A DNA stretch of 64,000 nt from an uncultured Lachnospiraceae bacterium (GTDB lineage: Bacteria; Bacillota; Clostridia; Lachnospirales; Lachnospiraceae), in contig CAJUTC010000008.1 of the NCBI GenBank assembly GCA_910589195.1, positions 34,600-98,599 of the forward strand. Direction: 5' to 3'. Positions within the stretch are counted from its first letter, which is position 1, and each line of letters begins with the position of its first letter. The notes under the pieces were generated by a model that worked only from the letters and a program-made list of their open reading frames with translations, searched no databases and was not told the origin of the DNA. A program made the position numbers and the translations under genes. This document shows, piece after piece, positions 16,180-24,453 of this stretch.

Positions 16180-16654
16180 ATGAATATCCTCAATTCGTTT
16201 TCCTCATTATATGAGTGATTGTACCCCGGTTAGACAAAAACCTCCGTATCCGTTGGGAACGTTAATGATTTGCGCAAGGCTTAGAATCAGTGGTCTTGTC
16301 TGCGCAGGGCAAGGTTACATTTGTTTGTTATACCATAAGAGATGAAGAAACTCAAGGAAAAACCTTGTTAATTTTCTGTCAAATCGATATTACGGTTTGT
16401 GACAGGACAAATACGTCACTGCCCTTTATGGCCAAACATTTATGGATAACAAATATTAAACGGCCTTATTGCGGCATAGGATTTGACTTGTGGAAATTTT
16501 CCTCTATAATAGAAATAAGGAACGTTATCCATCGTTTTCTAAATAAGAGCGGGGAACTAAGCTTGTTGTATCCTGAAAAAGGATTTCACAATTGCCTAAA
16601 AGAACCAAAAACAAAAGTAGAATACGAAAAAACAAAAGAAAGGGGAAACACAAA
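16180..16654. other. 475-bp divergent intergenic region
   Basis: No gene is seen. The left end carries the -10 element and ribosome binding site of the leftward membrane protein. The right half carries the promoter of the dehydratase (16483-16510) and its leader of about 138 bases. Between them are GTGAC-N11-GTCAC (16399-16419) and an AT-rich element at 16370-16384 that partly resembles a CodY box. Both are unproven. Confidence 0.55.
16483..16510 (+). promoter_or_regulatory. Promoter of the IlvD/Edd-family dehydratase
   Basis: TTGACT (16483-16488), 16 bases, TATAAT (16505-16510). It is near consensus and gives a leader of about 138 bases before the start codon. Confidence 0.8.
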
Positions 16655-18397
16655 ATGATATTAACCAGCCAAAAGATGCGTAAACTGGCTCCAGAGATGG
16701 ATCCGCTGCGTTTAGGCAGCGGTTGGAAGAAGGAGGATTTAAGCAAGCCGCAGATTATCATAGAAAGTACTTATGGCGACAGCCATCCTGGCAGCGGCCA
16801 TTTAAATCAGTTGGTTGAGGCAGTGAGGAAAGGGGTTCATGATGCCGGAGGGCATGGGGCACGATATTTCTGCACCGATATTTGTGACGGAGAGAGCCAG
16901 GGGACGGATGGTATTAATTTCAGCCTGGCAAGCCGTGAAATGATTGCCAATATGATTGAGATTCATGCAAATGCTACGCCTTTTGACGGCGGGGTATATA
17001 TTGCAAGCTGTGATAAGGGGATGCCAGGCAATCTGATGGGGATGGCCAGGGTTGGAATACCAGGAATTGTGGTTACTGGGGGAACCATGAGCGCCGGGCC
17101 TAACCTTCTTACGTTAGAGCAGCTTGGCATGTACAGCGCTAAATTTGAACGTGGGGAAATTGATGAAGAAACATTAAATTGGGCAAAAGAAAATGCCTGT
17201 CCTAGCTGCGGCGCCTGCAGCTTTATCGGGACAGCTTCCACTATGCAGATTATGGCAGAGGCTTTGGGGTTAGCGCTTCCTGGCAGCGCGCTGCTGCCAG
17301 CTACAAGCCCGGATCTTTTAGACTATGCGTACGAGGCGGGGAAACAGGCGGTAATGCTGGCCATGAAAGGGATCCGTCCCAGCACTTTGGTAACCATGGA
17401 CAGCTTTGAAAATGCAATTCTGGTTCACGCCGCTATTTCAGGAAGCACCAACTGCCTGCTGCACCTTCCGGCCATTGCCCACGAGTATGGGATCGAAATC
17501 GATGGAGATACCTTTGACCGTTTGCATCGAAATGCTCACTATCTGTTGGATGTCCGCCCGGCAGGGCGATGGCCTGCGGAGTTTTTCTATTATGCGGGAG
17601 GCGTACCTGCTATTATGGAAGAAATCAGAGGGATGCTCCACTTAGATGCCATGACCGTAACCGGAAAAACACTGGGGGAAAATCTGGATGGTCTAAAACA
17701 AAAAGGGTTTTACGGGCAATGTCAGAAGTGGCTGGAGGAAGCCAATAAAAAATACGGAATTTTGGTTACAAAAGAAGATATCATCCGCCCCTTTGACCAA
17801 GCTATCGGTAACGACGGAAGCATTGCCGTCTTGAAAGGAAACTTGGCTCCACAGGGGGCCGTGATCAAGCACACGGCCTGCCCAAAGGAAATGTTCCAGG
17901 CAGTGCTGTACGCCCGCCCATTTGACAGTGAAGAGGAATGCTTAGATGCCGTGCTTCACCATAAGGTGCAAAAAGGCGATGCGGTTTTTATCCGGTATGA
18001 AGGGCCAAAAGCCAGTGGAATGCCGGAAATGTTTTATACAAGTGAGGCGATTAGCAGTGATGAGGAACTGGGGCGTTCCATTGCGTTGATTACAGACGGA
18101 CGTTTTTCCGGAGCATCTACAGGCCCGGTTATTGGTCACTGCAGTCCAGAGGCTCAGGCTGGAGGTCCCATTGCCTTGGTAGAAGAGGGGGATTTAATCC
18201 AGATTGATGTGCCCGGACGCATTTTAGAAATTATTGGGGTAAAGGGGGAGAGAAAGACCCCACAGGAGATCGAAAGGATCTTGAGGGAGCGGAAACAAGC
18301 ATGGAAGCCCAAGCCCCGGAAATACCAGACTGGAACCCTGCGGCTTTTTAGCGAACATGCGGCTTCACCTATGAAGGGAGCGTATCTGGTTTATTAA
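16655..18397 (+). CDS. IlvD/Edd-family dehydratase, probably for a sugar acid
   Basis: This 580-residue protein belongs to the Fe-S dehydratase family of dihydroxy-acid, phosphogluconate and sugar-acid dehydratases. Conserved parts include CDGESQGTDG (about residue 77), ASCDKGMPGN (about 112), CPSCGACSFIGTAS (about 180) and DGRFSGASTGPVIGHCSPEA near the C-terminus. The first cluster cysteine of IlvD (CNxHL) is absent; the aligned segment reads GDSHPGSGHL. That pattern, with FENAILVHAAISGSTN, is closer to the YjhG/YagF xylonate-type dehydratases than to biosynthetic IlvD. Start ATG 16655 follows GAAAGGGGAA; the longer frame from 16592 lacks a site. The facing AraC/cupin regulator also fits sugar-acid catabolism. 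The substrate is not known. Confidence 0.82.
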   Translation: MILTSQKMRKLAPEMDPLRLGSGWKKEDLSKPQIIIESTYGDSHPGSGHLNQLVEAVRKGVHDAGGHGARYFCTDICDGESQGTDGINFSLASREMIANMIEIHANATPFDGGVYIASCDKGMPGNLMGMARVGIPGIVVTGGTMSAGPNLLTLEQLGMYSAKFERGEIDEETLNWAKENACPSCGACSFIGTASTMQIMAEALGLALPGSALLPATSPDLLDYAYEAGKQAVMLAMKGIRPSTLVTMDSFENAILVHAAISGSTNCLLHLPAIAHEYGIEIDGDTFDRLHRNAHYLLDVRPAGRWPAEFFYYAGGVPAIMEEIRGMLHLDAMTVTGKTLGENLDGLKQKGFYGQCQKWLEEANKKYGILVTKEDIIRPFDQAIGNDGSIAVLKGNLAPQGAVIKHTACPKEMFQAVLYARPFDSEEECLDAVLHHKVQKGDAVFIRYEGPKASGMPEMFYTSEAISSDEELGRSIALITDGRFSGASTGPVIGHCSPEAQAGGPIALVEEGDLIQIDVPGRILEIIGVKGERKTPQEIERILRERKQAWKPKPRKYQTGTLRLFSEHAASPMKGAYLVY

Positions 18398-18498
18398 TAC
18401 ACGTTTATCAGTTTATCAGTTAGAAAAAGCGTAGATGTTTGATGTGATAAAAGACCTGATAAGCAGATCAGGATAAATGGTTGTTCGCAAACAGAATG

Positions 18499-18526
18499 AT
18501 GCCATAGGATACATGGTCTATGGCAT
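18499..18526. terminator. Hairpin between convergent dehydratase and AraC genes
   Basis: ATGCCATAG and CTATGGCAT form a perfect 9-bp stem around 10 bases, overlapping the AraC stop codon. The T run is poor on both sides, so it is only a weak candidate terminator. Confidence 0.4.
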
Positions 18527-19441
18527 ATTATCTGGCTTTTTGGGGTTTCTGGAATTTTCTGGAATTCTCTGGAATTCTCTTGGTGTCATATGGTAGTATT
18601 CTTGGAAACGTTTATAAAAATAGGGAAGGTTGTTAAAGCCGCAGGCATATGCGGCCTGCGAAATTTCGTTTCTTTGGCGAAGCAAAAGGGCGGACTGCCG
18701 GATCCGGTATTGATTCAGATATTGGTTAAAGGTAGTCCCGCATGCTTCCCTGAAAAAATGCATAAAGCGGGAAGGACTGACACAGCAAAGATCTGCCAAG
18801 GTTTCAATCCGGATCTCTTCAGCGTAGTGCTCATGAATAAAATCGAATACGATTTTCAGCCGTTGGATCCGAAGATTTTCCCCTTCTTTGTGGTGAGTCT
18901 TTGGGTGAGCAATAACAAGTTGAAGAAGATGGAACAGCAAGGATTTGATTTCCAATTCATATCCGGGCTGTTTTTTATCGTATACATTGGAAAGGGAAGA
19001 AAAGGTTTGTTCCATGCTGCTGTAACAGTCATCATTTGGAGTGATAACAGGAGGAAGCAACAGGGATCCGTTCATAAGGGGAGAAAAGTAAAGCAGTGAG
19101 CAAATATCCGCAGATGAACTGCCTAGAAGGTTAAGATGGAATACAAAGGAGTCCGAAACCATGCCGCCTTGAAATGGGATTTTTCCGGTATGGAGAAGAC
19201 CAGGAGGGATACATATAAAGTCACCTTGAACAACATGATATTCTTGCAGATCAATTGTGTAAATGGCTTGGCCGGTTTGGATTTTTGTAACTTCCATTTC
19301 CGGATGCCAGTGAACGGAAAATTCCGGAACCAAAGGGGAAAAGGTTGTGGTATACCGCTCCAGAGGGAATAGAGCACTTCCGTGTTTTGCTTTCTCTTTT
19401 AAATCTGATTCTTTTTGCAGATGCTCAAAGGGATGATTCAT
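18518..19441 (-). CDS. AraC-family regulator with N-terminal cupin sensor
   Basis: This 307-residue protein has a cupin-like ligand domain at about residues 25-170, with HWHPEMEVTKIQTG and GDFICIPPGLLH as its metal/sugar-binding strands. Two helix-turn-helix motifs follow at about 200-295 (ETLADLCCVSPSRFMHFF and ISQAAYACGFNNLPYFYKRF). Such regulators usually activate adjacent carbohydrate genes, so the convergent dehydratase is a natural target. ATG (complement of 19439-19441) follows GAAAGAAGG at six bases; an upstream in-frame ATG at 19477 lacks one. The last 20 codons are built on a 10-bp tandem repeat. Confidence 0.87.
   Translation of the reverse strand: MNHPFEHLQKESDLKEKAKHGSALFPLERYTTTFSPLVPEFSVHWHPEMEVTKIQTGQAIYTIDLQEYHVVQGDFICIPPGLLHTGKIPFQGGMVSDSFVFHLNLLGSSSADICSLLYFSPLMNGSLLLPPVITPNDDCYSSMEQTFSSLSNVYDKKQPGYELEIKSLLFHLLQLVIAHPKTHHKEGENLRIQRLKIVFDFIHEHYAEEIRIETLADLCCVSPSRFMHFFREACGTTFNQYLNQYRIRQSALLLRQRNEISQAAYACGFNNLPYFYKRFQEYYHMTPREFQRIPENSRNPKKPDNMP
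18551..18580. repeat. Three 10-bp tandem repeats in the 3' end of the AraC gene
   Basis: GGAATTTTCT, GGAATTCTCT and GGAATTCTCT follow one another without gaps, preceded by a partial unit ending TTTCT. Ten is not a multiple of three, so gain or loss of a unit would shift the frame of the AraC C-terminus. Confidence 0.8.
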
Positions 19442-19810
19442 AATATGCCTTCTTTCTGTTTGATCCTTGCGGGACATTTACATGCCGTTATTTGCCATGT
19501 GCAATCATTATACGCAGGGAGAGGAGAGAAGTCAATGTTTCTTGCCATGTCTGGATAAATGCAGGGAAGAAACAAATAATCAGGAAATTTTTGCGAAAAT
19601 AAAGGGTGTAATTTAGTTATGTCAATCAATTGATTTACATAATAAAATTATGTAATCTTCTTGATTCGGCTGGGGGAAACCTTTTTGTTTATGGAAGTGC
19701 CTTAAGTGAGGCGTGGCAGTACTGCAATAGTGATAACAAATTGATAAATGTTATTCTTAAATATCAAGAAAAGAGTGGAATAGAGTGTCGAAAGCATATA
19801 GGGGGTAAGT
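19442..19810. other. 369-bp divergent intergenic region
   Basis: No gene is seen. It separates the leftward AraC gene from the rightward secreted-protein gene. Two palindromes at 19624-19655 are the clearest signals. AT-rich tracts around 19720-19770 may hold the rightward promoter, but no pair of boxes is convincing. Confidence 0.5.
19624..19655. promoter_or_regulatory. Two adjoining AT-rich palindromes
   Basis: AATCAATTGATT (19624-19635) abuts TTACATAAT-AAA-ATTATGTAA (19635-19655). Both are perfect dyads midway between divergent genes, the usual place for an operator. The bound protein is unknown; the AraC product is one candidate. Confidence 0.45.
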
Positions 19811-21121
19811 ATGAAAAAATCAGTATTAGCATTGTGGATAGCAATTTCTGTAACAGCCGTTTCTCTGATTGGCATATGGGGGTTTGCCTGGTACTATTTT
19901 ATTTATCAGGGAAATGGAAGAATAACAAAGGCTGGCGCTTCTGAATCTGGATCCGGAGAACGTGAAAGAAATTCTCCAGCAGAACAGGACGAGAAAAGGG
20001 GAGAATTTGCTGGAACAGTAAAAGACATGGATACAGGAGAACCGATTTTTGGTGCATCCGTTCAATGGCAGTTTGAGGGACATGCATCTTCCGTATTTAC
20101 CAATCAGGATGGGACATTTACCGTATCTGGGCTGGAGCCTGGCGAATACAGGATTTTGGTTTCAATGAACGGGTATCAGGACAGCAGTGAGATGGGAGCT
20201 GTAATTGAGGAAGGGATTTCCACCATTCTGTTGGACGATATTTTACTGAAAAAAGAGTTAAACTATTACCAGTTTATTCGTGAACAATTGCTTCCGGCCA
20301 TGGGATACGCAGATACCCAGACCAATACAGCATTGATAACGAATGAATCGTATGCCTCTAATTTTGCCTGGGATAAGAGAAAAGGCCTGCTTTCAGCGGA
20401 TATTGCCGATTTTAACAGGGATGGGACAGAGGATTTGCTGGTGGCCTACTTTGCGGACAGTACTGAAAACTATTGGGACAACCGCATCTCTCCGGCTTTG
20501 TACCTTAGCTTGTATACAAAAAATGAAAGCAGCATATACCTGATTAATACCCTGGAAATAACCAATTTTCCGGGAATCAACTTTCAACTGCTGCAAGCAG
20601 GAATTATGGAAGTAAATGGAATTCCGTTTTTATACGTAGAAGAAAATACAGATGCCTATTTTGCGGACGGGTATGATGTAATGTATACCTGGTATGGATA
20701 TGATGGCGCTGCCTTGCGCCCGTTTTGGCAGGTAGGGAAAACAGACGGAGGAACTTCCGGCATAGCCTATTCCCTTCTCACTTATTCTGACGCGGAAACC
20801 TATACCAAACAGGTCATATGGGCAGACTGGGATTACCGCGGCATGTATCCGGAGGTTGCTCTTGCATGTACAGACAACATCCAGGATATCGAGGCGTTAA
20901 CAATTGGTTTTCAACTGATGGGTCTTCCGGCGCCTGTCGCCCTTAGCGGTGAAGCGGCTGCTTATTCCAAACTGTATCCTACTTACTGGTCTACCGAGCA
21001 TTTAAAAAACTCCTTCCAATATACCTGTTATGGGGAAGGAAGCTATATGAGCCGCAATATGCGGGTATCCGTATCCGACCATACAAAACTGCAGGAAAAA
21101 GTAACGGAACAGGAACCATAA
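19811..21121 (+). CDS. Secreted/membrane-anchored protein with carboxypeptidase-regulatory-like domain
   Basis: This 436-residue protein has an N-terminal membrane anchor or uncleaved signal (residues about 5-32) and a short Ser/Glu-rich linker. A transthyretin-like CarboxypepD-regulatory fold follows at about 58-135 (GTVKDMDTGEPIFGASVQW, then GLEPGEYRILVSMNGY). The remaining 300 residues are extracellular and not recognised. They contain one DxNxDGxxD-type calcium loop (DFNRDGTEDLL, about residue 200), as in FG-GAP/VCBS repeats, and are rich in Tyr and Trp. ATG 19811 follows AGGGGGTAAG. No partner gene is evident; a surface adhesin or solute-binding role is possible but unproven. Confidence 0.72.
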   Translation: MKKSVLALWIAISVTAVSLIGIWGFAWYYFIYQGNGRITKAGASESGSGERERNSPAEQDEKRGEFAGTVKDMDTGEPIFGASVQWQFEGHASSVFTNQDGTFTVSGLEPGEYRILVSMNGYQDSSEMGAVIEEGISTILLDDILLKKELNYYQFIREQLLPAMGYADTQTNTALITNESYASNFAWDKRKGLLSADIADFNRDGTEDLLVAYFADSTENYWDNRISPALYLSLYTKNESSIYLINTLEITNFPGINFQLLQAGIMEVNGIPFLYVEENTDAYFADGYDVMYTWYGYDGAALRPFWQVGKTDGGTSGIAYSLLTYSDAETYTKQVIWADWDYRGMYPEVALACTDNIQDIEALTIGFQLMGLPAPVALSGEAAAYSKLYPTYWSTEHLKNSFQYTCYGEGSYMSRNMRVSVSDHTKLQEKVTEQEP

Positions 21122-21243
21122 TATTTGGTTTTGACATAGCAGGATAGTATAAAAAAATGCAATTTTTGTAGAAGATAATCCAGAATTTCAGATGTATAAT
21201 AACACAATCATAGAAAAATGACATGTACAGAATGGAGGATAAC

Positions 21244-22959
21244 ATGAAAAAAAAATGGTGGCATGGAAAAGCGGCTTACCAGATCTACCCAAAAAGCTTT
21301 TGTGACAGCAACGGGGATGGAATTGGAGATCTGAAAGGGATTATCGGAAAGCTGGATTATTTAAAGGAGTTAGGGATTGATATCGTTTGGATTTCACCTA
21401 TTTATCAGTCGCCTTTTGTGGATCAGGGATATGATATTTCTGACTATTATGCGTTAGATCCGGCGTTTGGAACTATGGAAGATATGGATCTGCTGCTTGA
21501 TGAGGCAAAGAAGCGTGACATTAAGATTGTGATGGATCTGGTGGTGAACCACTGTTCCGATCAGCATGAGTGGTTTAAGAAGGCGGCAGAAGACCCTTAC
21601 GGAAAATATGGGAAGTATTTTTATATAATGGAAGGCAAGGATGGAGGGGTTCCCTGCAACTGGCGTTCTTATTTTGGCGGAAGTGTGTGGGATAAGCTGC
21701 CAGGCCATGATCATTTATACTATCTCCACATGTTTGCGAAAGAGCAGCCAGATTTGAATTGGGAGAATAAAGAGCTTCGGGAAGAACTATATAAGATGAT
21801 CCGGTGGTGGCTGGAAAAAGGCGTGGCAGGGTTCCGCCTGGATGCGATCATTAATATTAAGAAGGATCTGCGGTTCCAGGATTTTCCGGCGGATCGGGAA
21901 GACGGCATGTGCGCTGGCACCTTAATGCTACAACATGCCAAAGGTGTCCATACCTTTTTACAGGAGATGAAGGAACAAGCATTTGCGCCCTATGACGCGT
22001 TTACGATTGGGGAATTATTTGATTTCCGCCAGGAAGAGATGGAGCGTTATATTGGGGAAGAAGGCTGCTTTGAGTCTATATTTGATTTTGCGCCCCATAT
22101 ACTTGGCGGAAGCAAGAACGGCTGGTATGACAGTAAGAAAGTGACTCCAGACGAATACAAAAGGGCAGTATTCGGCAGCAAACAGTTTTCTCAGGATATT
22201 GGCATGATGGCAAATATTATTGAAAATCATGACGAACCAAGAGGCGTCAGCCATTATCTTCCGGAAGGAGAGGTCAATGAAACCAGCAAGAAGATGCTGG
22301 GTGGCTTAATGATGATGGCCATAGGCCTTCCCTTTTTGTACCAGGGCCAGGAAATCGGAATGACCAATAAAACATTTACGGATATCAAGGAAGTGGACGA
22401 TATCAGCACGCTGGATGAGTATCATGTAGCATTGGAGCAGGGGCTCTCGAAAGAAGAAGCGTTGAAGGTAATTTCCCGCATGAGCCGTGATAATGCCAGA
22501 ACGCCGATGCAGTGGAGCGATGAGCCACACGGCGGATTTACCAAAGGAAAGCCTTGGCTGAGGGAAAATGAAAATTACAGGGAAATTAATGTTAAGGAGC
22601 AGGAAAATAGGGAGGATTCGGTACTGTCCTTTTATAAAGCCATGCTGAAATTAAGAAAATCCCAGGAGTATGGGGAGGCTATTGTTTATGGCAGACAGAC
22701 GCCATGGATGGAAGAGAAAAGCAATTTCGTGGCGTTTAAGCGGACAGGAGAAGAAAAAACACTGCTTGTAATGGCAAATTATCAGAAGGAGGCTCAGAAG
22801 ATCCAGATAGCGGAAACAATTCAGAAGGTAGTTGCTGATAATTTACGCAAGGTATCCGATTGGGGAGTAAACGCGCCAGACCAGTGGAAGCTGGCGGCAG
22901 GTGGCAATGGCTGGGAGATTTTGCTGAAAGGGTATCAGTTTTTAGTGTTGGAAGTTTAA
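21244..22959 (+). CDS. GH13 alpha-glucosidase (oligo-1,6-glucosidase type)
   Basis: This 571-residue cytoplasmic enzyme hydrolyses terminal alpha-1,6 or alpha-1,4 glucosidic bonds of short oligosaccharides. The opening WWHGKAAYQIYPKSFCDSNG is typical of GH13 subfamily 31. The catalytic set is visible: nucleophile Asp200 in GFRLDAI, acid/base Glu257 in TIGELFD and transition-state Asp330 in IENHDEPR. The first conserved region is DLVVNHCS. ATG 21244 has GGAGG seven bases upstream; the longer frame at 21223 starts before that site. A TATAAT at 21195-21200 is the likely -10 element, without a good -35. No sugar transporter is adjacent, so the substrate (isomaltose, trehalose or sucrose-type) is open. 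A terminator follows. Confidence 0.92.
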   Translation: MKKKWWHGKAAYQIYPKSFCDSNGDGIGDLKGIIGKLDYLKELGIDIVWISPIYQSPFVDQGYDISDYYALDPAFGTMEDMDLLLDEAKKRDIKIVMDLVVNHCSDQHEWFKKAAEDPYGKYGKYFYIMEGKDGGVPCNWRSYFGGSVWDKLPGHDHLYYLHMFAKEQPDLNWENKELREELYKMIRWWLEKGVAGFRLDAIINIKKDLRFQDFPADREDGMCAGTLMLQHAKGVHTFLQEMKEQAFAPYDAFTIGELFDFRQEEMERYIGEEGCFESIFDFAPHILGGSKNGWYDSKKVTPDEYKRAVFGSKQFSQDIGMMANIIENHDEPRGVSHYLPEGEVNETSKKMLGGLMMMAIGLPFLYQGQEIGMTNKTFTDIKEVDDISTLDEYHVALEQGLSKEEALKVISRMSRDNARTPMQWSDEPHGGFTKGKPWLRENENYREINVKEQENREDSVLSFYKAMLKLRKSQEYGEAIVYGRQTPWMEEKSNFVAFKRTGEEKTLLVMANYQKEAQKIQIAETIQKVVADNLRKVSDWGVNAPDQWKLAAGGNGWEILLKGYQFLVLEV

Positions 22960-22980
22960 ACGCCAGGGTTGCGCCGTAAG

Positions 22981-23020
22981 AAAAAATCAAGCAGAATGAG
23001 TGTTTTGCTTGATTTTTTTT
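22981..23020 (+). terminator. Glucosidase terminator
   Basis: An A-rich arm ending ATCAAGCA pairs with TGCTTGAT plus a T run: 13 paired positions around a 12-base loop (arms 22981-22993 and 23006-23018). Confidence 0.8.
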
Positions 23021-23037
23021 TATGCCGAAACTATAAT
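23009..23037 (+). promoter_or_regulatory. Promoter of the metY-like gene, overlapping the terminator
   Basis: TTGATT (23009-23014), 17 bases, TATAAT (23032-23037). The -35 box lies inside the right arm of the upstream terminator. The leader of about 120 bases contains CCAAATGTG-AGT-CACATCTGG (23078-23098), a hairpin with one mismatch. No S-box consensus was recognised. Confidence 0.6.
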
Positions 23038-23165
23038 AAGTAAGTATCCCAGAGTGTGCTTTTAAAATTGCGTTTTGCCAAATGTGAGTCACATCTGGAA
23101 GAACACAATTAAGATACAAGTTCAAGTAAACCAGACATAAATTACGTAAAACCAGGAGGAAGACC

Positions 23166-24446
23166 ATGAGCAATCAGCGTTCCATTGAAACTACATGTAT
23201 TCAGGGAGGATGGCAGCCGGAGAATGGCGGCCCAAGACAGGTTCCCATTTATCAAAGTACCACCTTTAAATATGCTACCAGCGAGGCGATGGGGAAGCTG
23301 TTTGATTTGGAGGCGGAAGGATACTTTTACACCAGGCTGCAGAATCCTACTAATGACGCGGTTGCGGCAAAAATCTGTGAGATGGAAGGCGGCGCCGCGG
23401 CTATGCTGACATCTTCCGGACAAGCAGCTACCTTTTTCGCAATTATTAATATCTGTTCTGCCGGTGATCATGTGGTAAGTTCAGCCACAATTTACGGCGG
23501 CTCCTCGAATCTGCTGACTGTTACGTTAAAGCGGTTTGGCATTGAAACGACTTTAGTAGATCCGGATCTTCCGGAAGAGGAGATTGGAAAGGTATTCCGG
23601 CCCAATACGAAATGTGTGTTTGCGGAAACGATTGCAAATCCGGCACTGGTTGTTTTGGATATTGAGAAATTTGCCCGATTGGCCCACAGCCATGGGGTGC
23701 CGCTGATAATAGACAATACTTTTGCCACACCGATTAACTGCCGTCCCATTCAGTGGGGGGCGGATATTGTAACCCACAGTACCACAAAATACATGGACGG
23801 CCATGGGATGACCGTGGGAGGATGTATTGTAGACAGCGGGAATTTTGACTGGGAAGCTTACGCTGACAAGTATCCAGGATTAACCACCCCGGACGACTCC
23901 TATCATGGAATTATTTATACCAAACGTTTTGGAAAAGGGGCGTTTATTACGAAGGCTACGGCTCAGCTCATGCGTGATTTAGGTGCTATCCAGTCGCCTC
24001 AGAATGCGTTTTTGCTGAATAACGGTTTGGAAAGTTTACATTTAAGGGTGCCAAGGCACTGTGAGAATGCCCTTAAAGTGGCTTTATATCTTCAGGAAAG
24101 AGAAGATGTGGACTGGGTAAATTACCCTGGTCTTCCAGGTGACAAATATTATGAGTTAAGCAAAAAATACCTGCCAAACGGAACCTGCGGCGTAATTTCC
24201 TTTGGTCTTAAGGGAGGAAGGGAAGCGGCAGGAGCGTTTATGGACAAGCTGAAATTAGCTTCCATTGCAACCCATGTGGCAGACGCAAGAACCTGTGTGC
24301 TTCATCCGGCCAGCCATACCCATAGGCAGTTAAGCGATGAGCAACTAAAAGAAGCAGGAGTGGATCCTTCTATGATCCGGCTCAGTGTGGGAATTGAGAA
24401 TGTAAAGGACATTATAGAGGACATTTCCCAGGCTCTTGAAAGGTAA
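23166..24446 (+). CDS. metY: O-acetylhomoserine sulfhydrylase-type PLP enzyme
   Basis: This 426-residue enzyme of the Cys/Met metabolism family condenses O-acetylhomoserine with sulfide or methanethiol to give homocysteine or methionine. Signatures are YTRLQNPTND (phosphate-binding Tyr/Arg), SSGQAA, the cofactor aspartate in IIDNTFATP and the PLP lysine in HSTTKYMDGHG (near residue 207). Length and the long SIATHVADARTCVLHPASHTH region match MetY rather than the shorter cystathionine lyases. Methionine gamma-lyase activity cannot be excluded from sequence alone. ATG 23166 follows AGGAGG. Cardiolipin synthase begins eight bases after the stop, so the two may be co-transcribed. Confidence 0.88.
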   Translation: MSNQRSIETTCIQGGWQPENGGPRQVPIYQSTTFKYATSEAMGKLFDLEAEGYFYTRLQNPTNDAVAAKICEMEGGAAAMLTSSGQAATFFAIINICSAGDHVVSSATIYGGSSNLLTVTLKRFGIETTLVDPDLPEEEIGKVFRPNTKCVFAETIANPALVVLDIEKFARLAHSHGVPLIIDNTFATPINCRPIQWGADIVTHSTTKYMDGHGMTVGGCIVDSGNFDWEAYADKYPGLTTPDDSYHGIIYTKRFGKGAFITKATAQLMRDLGAIQSPQNAFLLNNGLESLHLRVPRHCENALKVALYLQEREDVDWVNYPGLPGDKYYELSKKYLPNGTCGVISFGLKGGREAAGAFMDKLKLASIATHVADARTCVLHPASHTHRQLSDEQLKEAGVDPSMIRLSVGIENVKDIIEDISQALER

Positions 24447-24453
24447 TGATTGG

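Noticed and set aside
16370..16384. A CodY-box-like sequence upstream of the dehydratase
   Set aside because: Three of fifteen positions differ from the consensus and it lies more than 100 bases upstream of the promoter, which is too weak to call in AT-rich DNA.
23038..23165. An S-box (SAM) riboswitch before metY
   Set aside because: The leader is about 120 bases with one small stem, no terminator and none of the conserved S-box segments.
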